This document shows, piece by piece, positions 34,621 through 44,476 of a stretch of DNA of 64,000 nt. The stretch is from an uncultured Blautia sp. Its GTDB lineage: Bacteria > Bacillota > Clostridia > Lachnospirales > Lachnospiraceae. Location of the stretch: contig URMH01000010.1 in NCBI GenBank assembly GCA_900549015.1, forward strand, positions 9,896 to 73,895, read 5' to 3'. The notes under the pieces are model-generated. The model was not told where the DNA came from and ran no database searches. It worked only from the letters and a program-made list of their open reading frames with translations. The stretch's first letter is position 1. Each line of letters starts with the position of its first letter. A program made the position numbers and the translations under genes.

Positions 34621-36744
34621 TCATTCCTTATTTGCAAGGATTTTTTCCTGTACAGATTTTGGAACCGGCTCGTATTTCTCAAAGAACATGGAATAGTTAC
34701 CACGACCCTGAGTTCTGGAACGCAGGTCTGTTGCGTATCCGAACATTTCGGAAAGCGGAACAAATCCACGAATCATCTTACCGCCGCCAATGTCATCCAT
34801 ACCTTCGATACGTCCACGACGGGAGTTAATGTCACCAATAACGTCTCCCATGTAGTCCTCAGGTGTTGTAACCTCGACTCTCATGATTGGCTCAAGAAGA
34901 ATCGGGGAAGCCTTACGCATAGCATCTTTGAATGCAAGAGAACCTGCAATGTGGAATGCCATCTCAGAGGAGTCAACCTCATGGTAAGAACCGTCGTATA
35001 CGTTTGCATGAATACCAACAACCGGGAAGCCTCCGAGGATACCAGCTTTCATAGCTTCCTCGATACCTTCGCCTACAGCCGGGATATATTCCTTCGGAAT
35101 AGCACCGCCGACAACTGTGGATTCGAACTTGTACAGTTCCTCTCCGTTGGCATCCATTGGCTCAAATTTAACTTTACAGTGACCATACTGTCCACGACCA
35201 CCAGACTGTTTTGCATACTTGCTGTCTACATCAACAGGCTTGGTGATTGTTTCTTTGTAAGCTACCTGAGGAGCACCAACGTTAGCCTCTACCTTGAATT
35301 CACGAAGGAGACGGTCAACGATGATTTCCAGATGAAGCTCACCCATACCAGCGATAATGGTCTGTCCTGTTTCCTGATTTGTATGTGCACGGAAGGTCGG
35401 GTCCTCTTCTGCAAGTTTTACAAGAGCTTCACCCAGTTTGCCCTGTCCTGCTTTTGTCTTAGGCTCAATAGCCAGCTCGATAACTGGTTCCGGGAATTCC
35501 ATTGATTCCAGAATTACAGGATGCTGCTCGTCGCAGATTGTATCACCTGTACCTGTCACCTTGAATCCTACTGCAGCAGCAATATCACCGGAGTAAACTT
35601 TGTCAAGCTCCTGTCTCTTGTTTGCATGCATCTGAAGGATACGTCCTACACGCTCTTTCTTTCCTTTTGTGGAGTTGAGAACGTAAGAACCGGAATTCAG
35701 TGTTCCGGAGTATACACGGAAGAATGCAAGTTTTCCAACGAATGGGTCTGCCATGATCTTAAATGCAAGAGCAGCAAACGGTTCTTCATCAGAAGAATGT
35801 CTTACAATTTCATTTCCTTCCATGTCCACACCGTCAATAGCCGGTACGTCTACTGGAGACGGCATGAATTCGATGATTGCATCCAGAAGCTTCTGAATAC
35901 CTTTGTTTCTGTATGCAGTACCGCAGCATACAGGAACAGCAGCACACTCACATGTGCCTTTTCTTAATGCAGCTTTCAGAGCATCTACAGATGGCTCTTC
36001 ACCTTCCAGATATTCCATCATCAGGTCATCGTCAAGCTCGCAGATTTTTTCTACAAGCTCTGTATGATAAAGCTCTGCATCGTCTTTCATTTCTTCCGGA
36101 ATATCAACGATAGAAATATCATCGCCCTTATCATCATTGTAGATGTAAGCTTTCATTTCGAACAGGTCGATAATTCCCTTAAACTCATCTTCTTTACCGA
36201 TTGGTAACTGAATGCAGATTGCGTTTTTGCCAAGACGTGTCTTGATCTGATCTACTGCACCGTAGAAGTCTGCACCAAGGATGTCCATCTTATTGATGAA
36301 AGCCATACGTGGTACATTGTAGGTATCAGCCTGACGCCATACATTCTCGGACTGTGGCTCAACGCCGCCCTTTGCACAGAAAACGCCTACAGCGCCGTCC
36401 AGTACACGAAGGGAACGCTCAACCTCTACTGTAAAGTCTACGTGTCCTGGTGTATCAATGATATTGATACGGTGTTCCAGAGCACCCGGCTTTGCTTTGC
36501 AGTTTTCCTGCAGAGTCCAGTGACATGTTGTAGCGGCTGAAGTAATTGTGATACCTCTCTCCTGCTCCTGCTCCATCCAGTCCATAGTAGCAGTACCTTC
36601 ATGAGTATCACCAATCTTATAATTTACACCTGTATAGTAAAGAATACGCTCTGTTGTTGTGGTTTTACCCGCATCGATATGAGCCATGATACCAATGTTT
36701 CTGGTTCTCTCTAATGGATATTCTCTTCCTTCTTTTCCAGCCAA
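34621..36744 (-). CDS. fusA: Elongation factor G
   Basis: 707 residues. G1 motif IMAHIDAGKTTTTERIL, DTPGHVDFT and INKMD are present, with the domain IV and V sequences GGRGQYGHCKVKFEP and RRGRIEGMDDIGGG. It drives ribosomal translocation. Lies 17 bases after rpsG. Confidence 0.98.
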   Translation of the reverse strand: MAGKEGREYPLERTRNIGIMAHIDAGKTTTTERILYYTGVNYKIGDTHEGTATMDWMEQEQERGITITSAATTCHWTLQENCKAKPGALEHRINIIDTPGHVDFTVEVERSLRVLDGAVGVFCAKGGVEPQSENVWRQADTYNVPRMAFINKMDILGADFYGAVDQIKTRLGKNAICIQLPIGKEDEFKGIIDLFEMKAYIYNDDKGDDISIVDIPEEMKDDAELYHTELVEKICELDDDLMMEYLEGEEPSVDALKAALRKGTCECAAVPVCCGTAYRNKGIQKLLDAIIEFMPSPVDVPAIDGVDMEGNEIVRHSSDEEPFAALAFKIMADPFVGKLAFFRVYSGTLNSGSYVLNSTKGKKERVGRILQMHANKRQELDKVYSGDIAAAVGFKVTGTGDTICDEQHPVILESMEFPEPVIELAIEPKTKAGQGKLGEALVKLAEEDPTFRAHTNQETGQTIIAGMGELHLEIIVDRLLREFKVEANVGAPQVAYKETITKPVDVDSKYAKQSGGRGQYGHCKVKFEPMDANGEELYKFESTVVGGAIPKEYIPAVGEGIEEAMKAGILGGFPVVGIHANVYDGSYHEVDSSEMAFHIAGSLAFKDAMRKASPILLEPIMRVEVTTPEDYMGDVIGDINSRRGRIEGMDDIGGGKMIRGFVPLSEMFGYATDLRSRTQGRGNYSMFFEKYEPVPKSVQEKILANKE

Positions 36745-36761
36745 TGGTTTTTCCTCCTCGA

Positions 36762-37232
36762 TTAGAAGCGATAGTGAGCAAATGCTTTATTTGCCTCAGC
36801 CATCTTGTGCATGTCTTCTTTCTTCTTAACAGATGCGCCTGTGTTGTTCATTGCATCTAAAAGCTCATTAGCCAGTCTCTCTTCCATTGTCTTCTCGCCT
36901 CTTTTACGAGAATATGTTGTGAGCCAGCGAAGAGCCAGCGCCTGACGTCTGTCTGCTCTTACCTCGATCGGAACCTGATAAGTAGCACCACCGATACGTC
37001 TAGCTTTTACTTCCAGAAGCGGCATGATGTTGTTCATAGCCTCTTCAAAAACTTCGATAGCTGGTTTGCCAGCTTTTTCTTCTACTCTGGCGAATGCTCC
37101 GTATACAATTTTCTGAGCGACACCTTTCTTACCATCTAACATAATGTTATTGATAAGTTTGGTAACCACTTTATTATTGTACATCGGATCTGCCAGAACG
37201 TCTCTTTTCTGAGTATGTCCTTTACGTGGCAC
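36762..37232 (-). CDS. rpsG: 30S ribosomal protein S7
   Basis: 156 residues, the usual length. It begins with a GTG codon at 37232 (protein MPRKGHTQKRDVL) with AAGGAGG nine bases ahead; six upstream codons in frame are not supported. Binds 16S rRNA in the head of the small subunit. The 166 bases between rpsL and rpsG hold no gene. Confidence 0.97.
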   Translation of the reverse strand: MPRKGHTQKRDVLADPMYNNKVVTKLINNIMLDGKKGVAQKIVYGAFARVEEKAGKPAIEVFEEAMNNIMPLLEVKARRIGGATYQVPIEVRADRRQALALRWLTTYSRKRGEKTMEERLANELLDAMNNTGASVKKKEDMHKMAEANKAFAHYRF

Positions 37233-37398
37233 GTTACTTCCCTCCTTAATCAATTGATTATATCATCGGTACTCACGCATGAAACTATTGCATGTTCGCA
37301 CTGGTAAGGCCCTATATTTAACCCGCAACCGGCAGGGTATATGGAATACCGTACAAAAAAATCATAGTCTTCCGTGAATTTACGATTGATTGTTTTAC

Positions 37399-37815
37399 TT
37401 ATTTCTTTTTAGGTCTCTTAGCGCCGTATTTAGAACGGGCCTGTTTTCTGTTAGCAACACCTGCAGTATCAAGAGTACCTCTGATGATGTGGTATCTTGT
37501 ACCAGGTAAGTCCTTAACCCTTCCTCCACGGATAAGAACAACGCTGTGCTCCTGAAGGTTGTGACCTTCTCCTGGGATATAGCTTGTTACTTCGATTCCG
37601 TTGGAAAGACGAACTCTGGCGATTTTTCTAAGAGCTGAGTTAGGCTTCTTAGGTGTAGCTGTTTTAACTGCTGTACAAACGCCACGTTTCTGTGGTGCGG
37701 ACTGCTCAACGGCTTTCTTTCTTAAAGAGTTGTATGTTCTCTGAAGAGCCGGTGCTGTAGATTTCTTTACAGCTGTCTGACGTCCTTTTTTTACTAACTG
37801 GTTGAATGTTGGCAT
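37399..37815 (-). CDS. rpsL: 30S ribosomal protein S12
   Basis: 138 residues. MPTFNQLVKKGRQ, CTAVKTATPKKPNSALRK and VRGGRVKDLPGTRYH (the conserved PNSALRK and DLPG loops near the decoding centre) are intact. Lysines at the classical streptomycin-resistance positions are unchanged, which suggests a sensitive allele. First gene of the str operon. Confidence 0.98.
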   Translation of the reverse strand: MPTFNQLVKKGRQTAVKKSTAPALQRTYNSLRKKAVEQSAPQKRGVCTAVKTATPKKPNSALRKIARVRLSNGIEVTSYIPGEGHNLQEHSVVLIRGGRVKDLPGTRYHIIRGTLDTAGVANRKQARSKYGAKRPKKK

Positions 37816-37925
37816 TCCATTTCACCTCCCGATTTATTTCTCCATAAGTTTCTTATGGGGCCTTGCGGTTGCTATTATCATTTGAATGCGCACAAAAAAA
37901 TTACGTTACATTCGCACGCCAGATT

Positions 37926-37954
37926 ATTATAGCCCGTAATTTTGGGGCTGTCAA
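37926..37954 (-). promoter_or_regulatory. Consensus promoter of the str operon
   Basis: Minus strand TTGACA (37949-37954), 17-base spacer, TATAAT (37926-37931): a full consensus promoter about 110 bases before rpsL. It shows that rpsL is transcribed independently of rpoC in this genome. Confidence 0.88.
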
Positions 37955-38067
37955 GCCATTTTCTGCGAATCCTTGCTTTTTTTCTTTTCCTTCATTATAA
38001 TAAAACCAAATGCGGAACGATCCGCAGGGCATTTTACTTTACACAATTCACACAGAAAGGAAGTATT

Positions 38068-39063
38068 ATGAACAAAAAACCATCTCCTTCTTCTCTTCTT
38101 CTGTTTTTTACGGGGCTTCTCTGCATTGGTTTTTTGATTTTTTTCAGTTTTTCTACGTATAAGCAGCTTGTTTCCACCCAGGAGCAGCTGAAGGCTCCTG
38201 AAGAGTATCTTGCAAAAAATCAGGAAGAAATCAAACAGGCAGAAGATGTTTTCACCAAAATAGTAGACAGTAAAAAAGCAGCCATAAAATATCAGAAGCA
38301 AAAAGAAGAAACACGGAATCAGGAAAAAGAGCGCGAACGCGCTCCCCAGGCAGATGAAAACAGTAAAAACACAAAACCTTCTGTTTTCAGTGAGGAGGCG
38401 CAGGACAGCCTTACCAGCCCGGATGCTGCCAACGGACATATTGTGGGAATCGACCCTGGTCACCAGAGCGAAAATGTTGATATGAGCGCTACGGAGCCTC
38501 TGGGGCCCGGTTCTTCTGAAATGAAGGCAAAGGCCTCCACAGGAACGCAGGGCGCTTACACAGGCGTACCGGAATACGCCCTGAACCTTGATATTTCTCT
38601 TCTTTTAAGAGATGAGCTTACAAAGAGAGGCTATCAGGTCGTCATGACAAGAACGGACAATGAAACCGCGATCAGCAATAAGGAACGTGCAGAACTTGCC
38701 GCCTCAAAAGGCTCTGAAATTTATGTGCGGATCCACGCAAACGGGGAGGACAGCCACACAGCTTCAGGGGCGCTTGCCATGTCCCCTTCTTCTCAGAATC
38801 CTTTTGTCCCTCAGCTTTATGAAGAATCAAACCGGCTTTCCCAGTGCATTATTGATGCATACTGCAGCGCAACCGGATTTTCCAATCTTGGTGTGCAGTA
38901 TTACGATAATATGACTGGAATCAACTGGAGTAAAGTTCCTGTGACGATTCTGGAAATGGGCTTTATGACAAATGAACATGATGATACAAAAATGAATGAC
39001 CCTGCATTCCGCCAGACAATGGTAAAGGGAATTGCAGATGGGATCGACGCTTATTTTCAATAA
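38068..39063 (+). CDS. Membrane-anchored N-acetylmuramoyl-L-alanine amidase
   Basis: 331 residues. One membrane segment (SLLLFFTGLLCIGFLIFF) is followed by a charged coiled-coil-like linker (about 40-120) and an Amidase_3 domain: GIDPGHQ (zinc histidine), GVPEYALNLD (glutamate), YVRIHANGE (second histidine) and TILEMGFMTNEHDD (catalytic glutamate). It cuts peptidoglycan stems outside the membrane. The ATG at 38068 has AAAGGAAG upstream. It is followed by another anchored wall enzyme. Confidence 0.88.
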   Translation: MNKKPSPSSLLLFFTGLLCIGFLIFFSFSTYKQLVSTQEQLKAPEEYLAKNQEEIKQAEDVFTKIVDSKKAAIKYQKQKEETRNQEKERERAPQADENSKNTKPSVFSEEAQDSLTSPDAANGHIVGIDPGHQSENVDMSATEPLGPGSSEMKAKASTGTQGAYTGVPEYALNLDISLLLRDELTKRGYQVVMTRTDNETAISNKERAELAASKGSEIYVRIHANGEDSHTASGALAMSPSSQNPFVPQLYEESNRLSQCIIDAYCSATGFSNLGVQYYDNMTGINWSKVPVTILEMGFMTNEHDDTKMNDPAFRQTMVKGIADGIDAYFQ

Positions 39064-39147
39064 CCTGTGAAAATTGTAATTTTTAGAATTTGAAAGTGCG
39101 CTATGAATTTTGCGCTATTAAAATCAAGATAACAAAGGAGGCTCTTT

Positions 39148-40251
39148 ATGGACGACAACACCCCCAGACAAAAGAAACCCGTTTTTCTTTATATTGTAAT
39201 TACGGTTCTCGCTGCTGCGCTTGCAGCCCTTGGCATTCTGACATTTTCAAGTCTCAACCGCCTTACTGCTCTTCAGGCAAAGGTAAATGAAATGCAGAAT
39301 ACTGTAAAAGAAATCAGCGATTCTGCCGCCAGTTTAAAACAGCAGGCAAAAGAACTGGAAAAGCTGGAAGCGCAGGAGGCTGCTGTCGGCGCTGCTTCGC
39401 AGGATCAAAATGGCGAACAGAATAATGCCTCACAAAACAGCGCGCCGCAGGAAGAGGGAATGCTCTCTCCTTCCTCAGGCAATTCCTTCACAGATAATAC
39501 AGACGAAAGCCTGGACAGCCTTCTTTCCCAGATCACCACGCTTCTTCCTCAGGATAATGGAAACTGGTCTGTCTATGTGTGCAACCTTGCGAAAGGCTCC
39601 GAAGGCTCTGTAAACAGCACAGAAATGCAGGCAGCCAGCCTGATCAAGCTGTTTATTATGGGAGCTGTATATGAAAATTATGACGCACTTGCAGAACAGT
39701 ACGGAAATGAAGCTCTGGAAAGCAATCTGAACGCCATGATCACGGTAAGCGACAACGCCGCAGCCAACACCCTTGTGGGATACCTGGGAGGCGGTGATAA
39801 TGAAGCCGGAAAAAATGTGGTAAACCAGTTCTGTCAGGCGCACGACTACACCGATACTTCTATGGGAAGAATGCTTGAGGAAGAAACAGAAAACGGCGAT
39901 AATTATACCTCGGTAAAAGACTGCGGCGCTTTTCTCAGGGAAATTTACCAGCTCTGCAGCAATATTCCCACAGAATCCACACTGAAAAACGCAGAGGCAA
40001 TGTACCACCTTTTAAAACTCCAGACGCGCACAAATAAAATCCCGGCGCAGATGCCGGAGGGCGTTCATGTAGCCAACAAAACTGGCGAACTTGCCACTGT
40101 GGAAAACGATGCGGGAATTATTTATGACACAGCAAACGGCATCGACCTTGTGGTATGCTTTATGTCAGAAAATCTCACAGATGCAGGAAAAGCCCAGGAA
40201 AACATCGCTTACCTGAGCCGATTGATCTACGGATATTATAATGAGGTTTAA
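39148..40251 (+). CDS. Membrane-anchored class A beta-lactamase-like serine hydrolase
   Basis: 367 residues. An N-terminal membrane segment (FLYIVITVLAAALAALGIL), a short coiled coil and a Gln/Asn/Ser-rich linker lead to a penicillin-recognising domain: SLIK (SxxK), VSDNAAANTLV (SDN) and ANKTGEL (KTG). The Glu166 omega-loop motif of true class A beta-lactamases is not obvious. It could act on peptidoglycan or as a beta-lactamase; the anchored form beside an amidase favours wall metabolism. AAAGGAGG precedes the ATG. Confidence 0.78.
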   Translation: MDDNTPRQKKPVFLYIVITVLAAALAALGILTFSSLNRLTALQAKVNEMQNTVKEISDSAASLKQQAKELEKLEAQEAAVGAASQDQNGEQNNASQNSAPQEEGMLSPSSGNSFTDNTDESLDSLLSQITTLLPQDNGNWSVYVCNLAKGSEGSVNSTEMQAASLIKLFIMGAVYENYDALAEQYGNEALESNLNAMITVSDNAAANTLVGYLGGGDNEAGKNVVNQFCQAHDYTDTSMGRMLEEETENGDNYTSVKDCGAFLREIYQLCSNIPTESTLKNAEAMYHLLKLQTRTNKIPAQMPEGVHVANKTGELATVENDAGIIYDTANGIDLVVCFMSENLTDAGKAQENIAYLSRLIYGYYNEV

Positions 40252-40254
40252 GAT

Positions 40255-41130
40255 CTACTCCTGCTCCATCAGAATCTCAATTAAATACTGAAATGCTTCC
40301 GGCATTTTCTTCCTCTTATGGTAAATAAGAGAGAACTGGCGGTTAAACTCCTTCGGATAAACAGGAAGGAGCTTAACCGTCTCTTTTTTTATCTCTTCCT
40401 GTAAAATCCTTTTGGGAAGAACAGAAATCCCATCCAGATTTTTAATTCCGTGAATGAGCGCCTGATTGCTCATGCTTTCCCAGAGAATGCGATACTTTAA
40501 CTGACGGATTTTCATAAGACTGTCAAACGCTTCTCTGCTGGCGCTCCCCGGCTCTCTCATAAAAAAAGGATACTCTGCAATTTCCTCAAGCGTTACTTTA
40601 TGCATTTCTGCCAGAGGGTGATTTTTCCCACAAACAAAGGAAAACTCATCAGAACAGAAAGGAACCTCCTCAAGCTGGCTGCTCCCTGTCTTATCTTCCA
40701 CAAGCCCTATATCCTGCTCGTTTTTTACAACAGCCTGTACAATATTCCTGGAATTTTGAACCGTAACCTGAACCTCACATTCCCTGTATTTTTCCTGAAA
40801 TTTCCGGATCACCTGGGGCAAAATCGTATTCCCGATTGTAATACTGGAACCAATATGCAGTTTTAACGGCGCTGCGGAAGTGCGCATAACTCCTTCCGTC
40901 TCCTCCATAAGCTCCAGAATCTGTCTTGCATATCCGTAAAGAGCCGTCCCTTTTTCTGTAGGAAAAATCCTCCGGTTGATTCTGTTAAAAAGCCGTACCT
41001 GATAATGCTCTTCCAGCTCCCTGACAGCAAGGCTCACGCTCGGCTGCGTCATGTATAATTTTTCCGCAGCCTTTGTTATGCTCATTTCCCTGTAAACTGC
41101 CGCGAAAATCCTGAAATGTCTTAACGTCAT
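40255..41130 (-). CDS. LysR-family regulator (CysB/CbbR-like)
   Basis: 291 residues. Winged helix MTLRHFRIFAAVYREMSITK, KLYMTQPSVSLAVRELE, then an effector domain. It is divergent from the chromate-type transporter pair with 157 bases between them and probably controls it. Its stop codon faces that of the serine hydrolase three bases away. Confidence 0.87.
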   Translation of the reverse strand: MTLRHFRIFAAVYREMSITKAAEKLYMTQPSVSLAVRELEEHYQVRLFNRINRRIFPTEKGTALYGYARQILELMEETEGVMRTSAAPLKLHIGSSITIGNTILPQVIRKFQEKYRECEVQVTVQNSRNIVQAVVKNEQDIGLVEDKTGSSQLEEVPFCSDEFSFVCGKNHPLAEMHKVTLEEIAEYPFFMREPGSASREAFDSLMKIRQLKYRILWESMSNQALIHGIKNLDGISVLPKRILQEEIKKETVKLLPVYPKEFNRQFSLIYHKRKKMPEAFQYLIEILMEQE

Positions 41131-41287
41131 ATTTCCCTTCTCCTTCTGCCGATGCGTTGCCGCACGCCTTTTAATTTGCGCTTCTGTCTTTCATTTACAT
41201 ATCAATTTACCTATGTTTAATTATTTAATTATACTATTTGAATTATATATAGAAAGCGTTTATACTTCAAGACAAAGGAGGAGAAAA

Positions 41288-41854
41288 ATGAAAAAGAAAA
41301 AAAGTACCATTCTGAAAAAACTGTTCTTTTCAACCTTATATTTAAGCGCCTTTACTTTTGGAGGAGGATACGTGATCGTCACTCTTCTGAAAAATAAATT
41401 TGTGGACGAATACCACTGGATCGACGAGGAAGAAATGCTGGATCTCGTTGCCATTGCCCAGTCCTCTCCCGGCGCCATCGCAGTAAACGGCGCTATTGTC
41501 GTAGGGTATAAGCTTGGAGGCATTCCCGGTGTTCTTGTTTCCGTTCTCGGCGCAATCCTTCCCCCTATGATCATTTTGTCTCTGATTTCCGTAATTTACG
41601 ATTTTTTTATCACAAATCCCTATATCCGCGCCATGTTAAACGGCATGACAGCAGGTGTGGGCGCTGTAATCGTTTCTGTTGTATATGATATGGGAAGTAA
41701 TATTGTGAAGAAAAAAGACTGGATCCAGATTGTAATTATGATTATAAGCTTTATTCTCTGCTGGTTCTTTAAGGTCAATGTGATTTACATTATCCTGGCT
41801 GTGGCAGCGTTTGGAGCTGTGCGCACTGTCCTCTCAGAAAGGAGAAAATCATGA
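41288..41854 (+). CDS. chrA1: Chromate transporter-family protein, first half-unit
   Basis: 188 residues with about five membrane helices. The CHR hallmark FTFGGGYVIVTLLKNKFVDE and the following AIAQSSPGAIAVNGAIVVGY are present. Short CHR proteins work as pairs encoded side by side; in anaerobic gut bacteria the physiological anion need not be chromate. The ATG at 41288 has AAAGGAGGAG upstream. Overlaps the second gene by four bases. Confidence 0.88.
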   Translation: MKKKKSTILKKLFFSTLYLSAFTFGGGYVIVTLLKNKFVDEYHWIDEEEMLDLVAIAQSSPGAIAVNGAIVVGYKLGGIPGVLVSVLGAILPPMIILSLISVIYDFFITNPYIRAMLNGMTAGVGAVIVSVVYDMGSNIVKKKDWIQIVIMIISFILCWFFKVNVIYIILAVAAFGAVRTVLSERRKS

Positions 41855-42417
41855 TCTACTTACAGTTATTTTTAAGCTTTCTCCAGATCGGGGCATTCAG
41901 CTTCGGCGGAGGCTATGCGGCAATGCCGCTTATCCAGGAACAGGTCGTCCTGCAGCATTCCTGGCTTACTATGGATTCCTTTTCCAACCTTGTAACCATC
42001 GCAGAAATGACCCCTGGTCCCATCGCAGTAAACGCCGCAACTTTTGTGGGAACACAGATTGCAGGAATCCCCGGAGCGATCGTGGCAACCCTGGGCTGTA
42101 TTCTCCCCTCCTGTATATTTGTGACAGGACTTGCTTATATTTATACAAAATACCGCAGTCTCTCCATTTTACAGGGAACTCTGGCTTCCCTTCGTCCTGC
42201 TGTTGTTGCCATGATCGCAAAGGCAGGCGTTTCCATTCTTATCTCTGCCTTCTTTATAAACGGGGTCATTTCCTTTGCACCGGAAAATATTTCATTACGC
42301 ATGGTGCTTTACTTTGCCGCTGCACTTGTTATGCTTCGGAAATTTAAAATGAACCCCATCCTCGTCATGATTCTGTGCGGACTTTTTGAGACTGCGGCAT
42401 ATGCTGTTTTACACTGA
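41851..42417 (+). CDS. chrA2: Chromate transporter-family protein, second half-unit
   Basis: 188 residues, homologous to its neighbour: FSFGGGYAAMPLIQEQVV and AEMTPGPIAVNAATFVG, then hydrophobic helices. The start overlaps the first gene (ATGA), implying coupled translation and a heterodimeric transporter. Its last nine bases overlap the 3' end of the gene on the opposite strand. Confidence 0.88.
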   Translation: MIYLQLFLSFLQIGAFSFGGGYAAMPLIQEQVVLQHSWLTMDSFSNLVTIAEMTPGPIAVNAATFVGTQIAGIPGAIVATLGCILPSCIFVTGLAYIYTKYRSLSILQGTLASLRPAVVAMIAKAGVSILISAFFINGVISFAPENISLRMVLYFAAALVMLRKFKMNPILVMILCGLFETAAYAVLH

Positions 42418-43635
42418 CTCTTCTCCCTCCTCGTAGGATTTTTCCCATATTTCGGAAAAAACAGCGAGGGGGCAGTCTGTCAAAAGACACATAAGGAGAA
42501 AACATTCATACGGATTGACGATATAAATTTCTCCCATTCCACATCTGTTCAGAATCTCCTGAATTTTTGCAAGAAAACACTGGTATCTTGCATACGGGTC
42601 TTCTTCCTGCATTTTCTGAGATACCACAAAAAATTCAAGAGTGATCAGATCAAAACGTTCCACCGGGAACTTGTGGTTTAAAATATTTGTAATTCTCTGT
42701 CTGCTGAACCTCTTCTGGCTGAAATGCTTTGCAAGAATAGACGCAGACATTTTCTTTAAATTACCCATATTGTTGATGGGGATTCCGCTGCATATGACTT
42801 TTTCCACATCGGAAGGCGTAATATTCTCCGCTGTCCACACTTTCCCCCTTCCCCGCTCTTCTTCATCCTTAGAGTACATGGCGGCAATGATTTCCTTTGC
42901 CTCCTGAAGAAGACGGGTAAACTCCTGAAACGCCTGGCTTTTTTCTGATTTGGGATCCTCGTATCCCCCTTTTAAATAGGCAAGATATTTCAGAAGTTTC
43001 TCTTCTGTGTCAATGGTAAAATCTCTTCCAAACACAACCTCCCCCGGTTTCTTTTCCCAGGGAGCAAGCTCCTCATATTTTCTCTTATACTCCTCTGCCT
43101 TATAATAGCCAAACTGGTTTGTGTAACAGTACCAGTAAATCACTTCTTCCGGATTGTGGAAATCAAAATCCTGTTCTCTCAGCACCCTTGTAAGAAAATC
43201 AGACACATCTTCCACTGTCATTCTAAGCCCGAATCCAAGAAGAAAAACCGTCTCTCTTTTCACAGACGCCTGATTCAGCCAGTTATTTACAAGAGAACTC
43301 AGCTTTGTGGAGGTGGGGCTCATGGACTTTGGCGTGTACGTCTCCTTAAAAGAATCCACCACAATTTCGCGGTACATTTCCTGCGGCACTTCACCGTAAG
43401 GCTCTTCGATACCCGCTCTCTCATAAATATACCGTCTCAGATGATCTCCGAAGGAAACAAGCTCCATCTCTTTGTAAAGATAGTGAAAGATCACATCTGC
43501 ATCCTCATCTTCAAAAGACTCAAGACTTACTACCTGGCGGAATTTCTGAGCCGCCTTTCTTGTAAATTCAAAATCTTTTACAGAATCAAACGCTACTGTC
43601 TGTTCAAAATCCAGGTCATTCATTCTGTTCTTCAT
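42409..43635 (-). CDS. Unknown protein in the kinase/phosphatase operon
   Basis: 408 residues, soluble, highly charged, no signal or membrane segment. I do not recognise the family. It is largely helical, with segments such as TVFLLGFGLRMTVEDVSDFL and IYWYCYTNQFGYYKAEEY that resemble repeated units in uncharacterised Lachnospiraceae proteins. The start at 43635 has GGAGGG nine bases upstream and overlaps the phosphatase gene by 20 bases, so the three genes are translated together. It may be the target or effector of the Ser/Thr kinase; this is inference from context. Confidence 0.7.
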   Translation of the reverse strand: MKNRMNDLDFEQTVAFDSVKDFEFTRKAAQKFRQVVSLESFEDEDADVIFHYLYKEMELVSFGDHLRRYIYERAGIEEPYGEVPQEMYREIVVDSFKETYTPKSMSPTSTKLSSLVNNWLNQASVKRETVFLLGFGLRMTVEDVSDFLTRVLREQDFDFHNPEEVIYWYCYTNQFGYYKAEEYKRKYEELAPWEKKPGEVVFGRDFTIDTEEKLLKYLAYLKGGYEDPKSEKSQAFQEFTRLLQEAKEIIAAMYSKDEEERGRGKVWTAENITPSDVEKVICSGIPINNMGNLKKMSASILAKHFSQKRFSRQRITNILNHKFPVERFDLITLEFFVVSQKMQEEDPYARYQCFLAKIQEILNRCGMGEIYIVNPYECFLLMCLLTDCPLAVFSEIWEKSYEEGEESV

Positions 43636-44461
43636 GCTGTTTTCCCTCCAACTTGTTCTGTCCGGAGTGTTTTTTCCATTTTCTCCAGAACCGTTTCTCT
43701 GTCTCTTTGATCTCACACAAAATAATTGTCACATTGTCTCTTCCGCCTTTTTCCAGAACCCGGTCAAGAAAAACGGAAACCGTCTCTTCCAGAGAAATCT
43801 CCCTTGTGAGAATATCTGCAATTTCTCCGTCTGAAAGCATATCAGTCATACCATCAGAACAGAGAAGATAGCGGTCTCCCACCACATACGGATGCTTTGT
43901 AATACATGGTTCCAATACCATTCCTTCTTCCGTAATTCCAAGATACTGTGTCAAAGGCGGTTTCCCCAGAAAGCTCCTGCCTATTACATGATCTACAGAA
44001 ATTTGCTGCAGCCTGTCCTTCTCTGAACAGTACACGCGACTGTCCCCCAAATTCCCTACATAAACACCATCTCTGGAAAAAGCTACAAAAGCGGTTGTCG
44101 TTCCCATAGAACCAATGCGGTTTTCCTCTCCATAGCGGACAACCTGGCGATTCATGCTGTCGCATATATCTTCCAGAAATTCTTCAGGGGATTTTTTCAG
44201 TTTCTCTTTGTTTTCCCCGTAAAATCTTCCAAACTCTCTGACAGCTGTCTCCGCCGCAATCTCCCCGCAGCTCTCGCCTCCCATTCCGTCAAACACTGCC
44301 AGAACAGGAAGGGTTTTCTGAGAAGTATTGCCTGCGAAAATTCCGCTTGTCCCAAAATTCTGCGCCGGAAGACTTTCCCCACAGCACCAGAAATTATCCT
44401 CATTATTTGCCCGTATTTTTCCCACGTGGGACGTATAGGCATATTCTATCTCGTATGTCAT
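43616..44461 (-). CDS. PP2C-type Ser/Thr protein phosphatase
   Basis: 281 residues. PPM-family motifs in order: HVGKIRANNEDNFW, VFDGMGGESCGEIAA (metal aspartate), GTTTAFVAF, VGNLGDSRVY, LLCSDGMTDML and GGRDNVTIIL. It removes phosphate from proteins modified by the kinase encoded 15 bases upstream. The ATG at 44461 has AGGAG eight bases ahead. Cytosolic. Confidence 0.93.
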   Translation of the reverse strand: MTYEIEYAYTSHVGKIRANNEDNFWCCGESLPAQNFGTSGIFAGNTSQKTLPVLAVFDGMGGESCGEIAAETAVREFGRFYGENKEKLKKSPEEFLEDICDSMNRQVVRYGEENRIGSMGTTTAFVAFSRDGVYVGNLGDSRVYCSEKDRLQQISVDHVIGRSFLGKPPLTQYLGITEEGMVLEPCITKHPYVVGDRYLLCSDGMTDMLSDGEIADILTREISLEETVSVFLDRVLEKGGRDNVTIILCEIKETEKRFWRKWKKHSGQNKLEGKQHEEQNE

Positions 44462-44476
44462 GCTATGCACTCCTGT

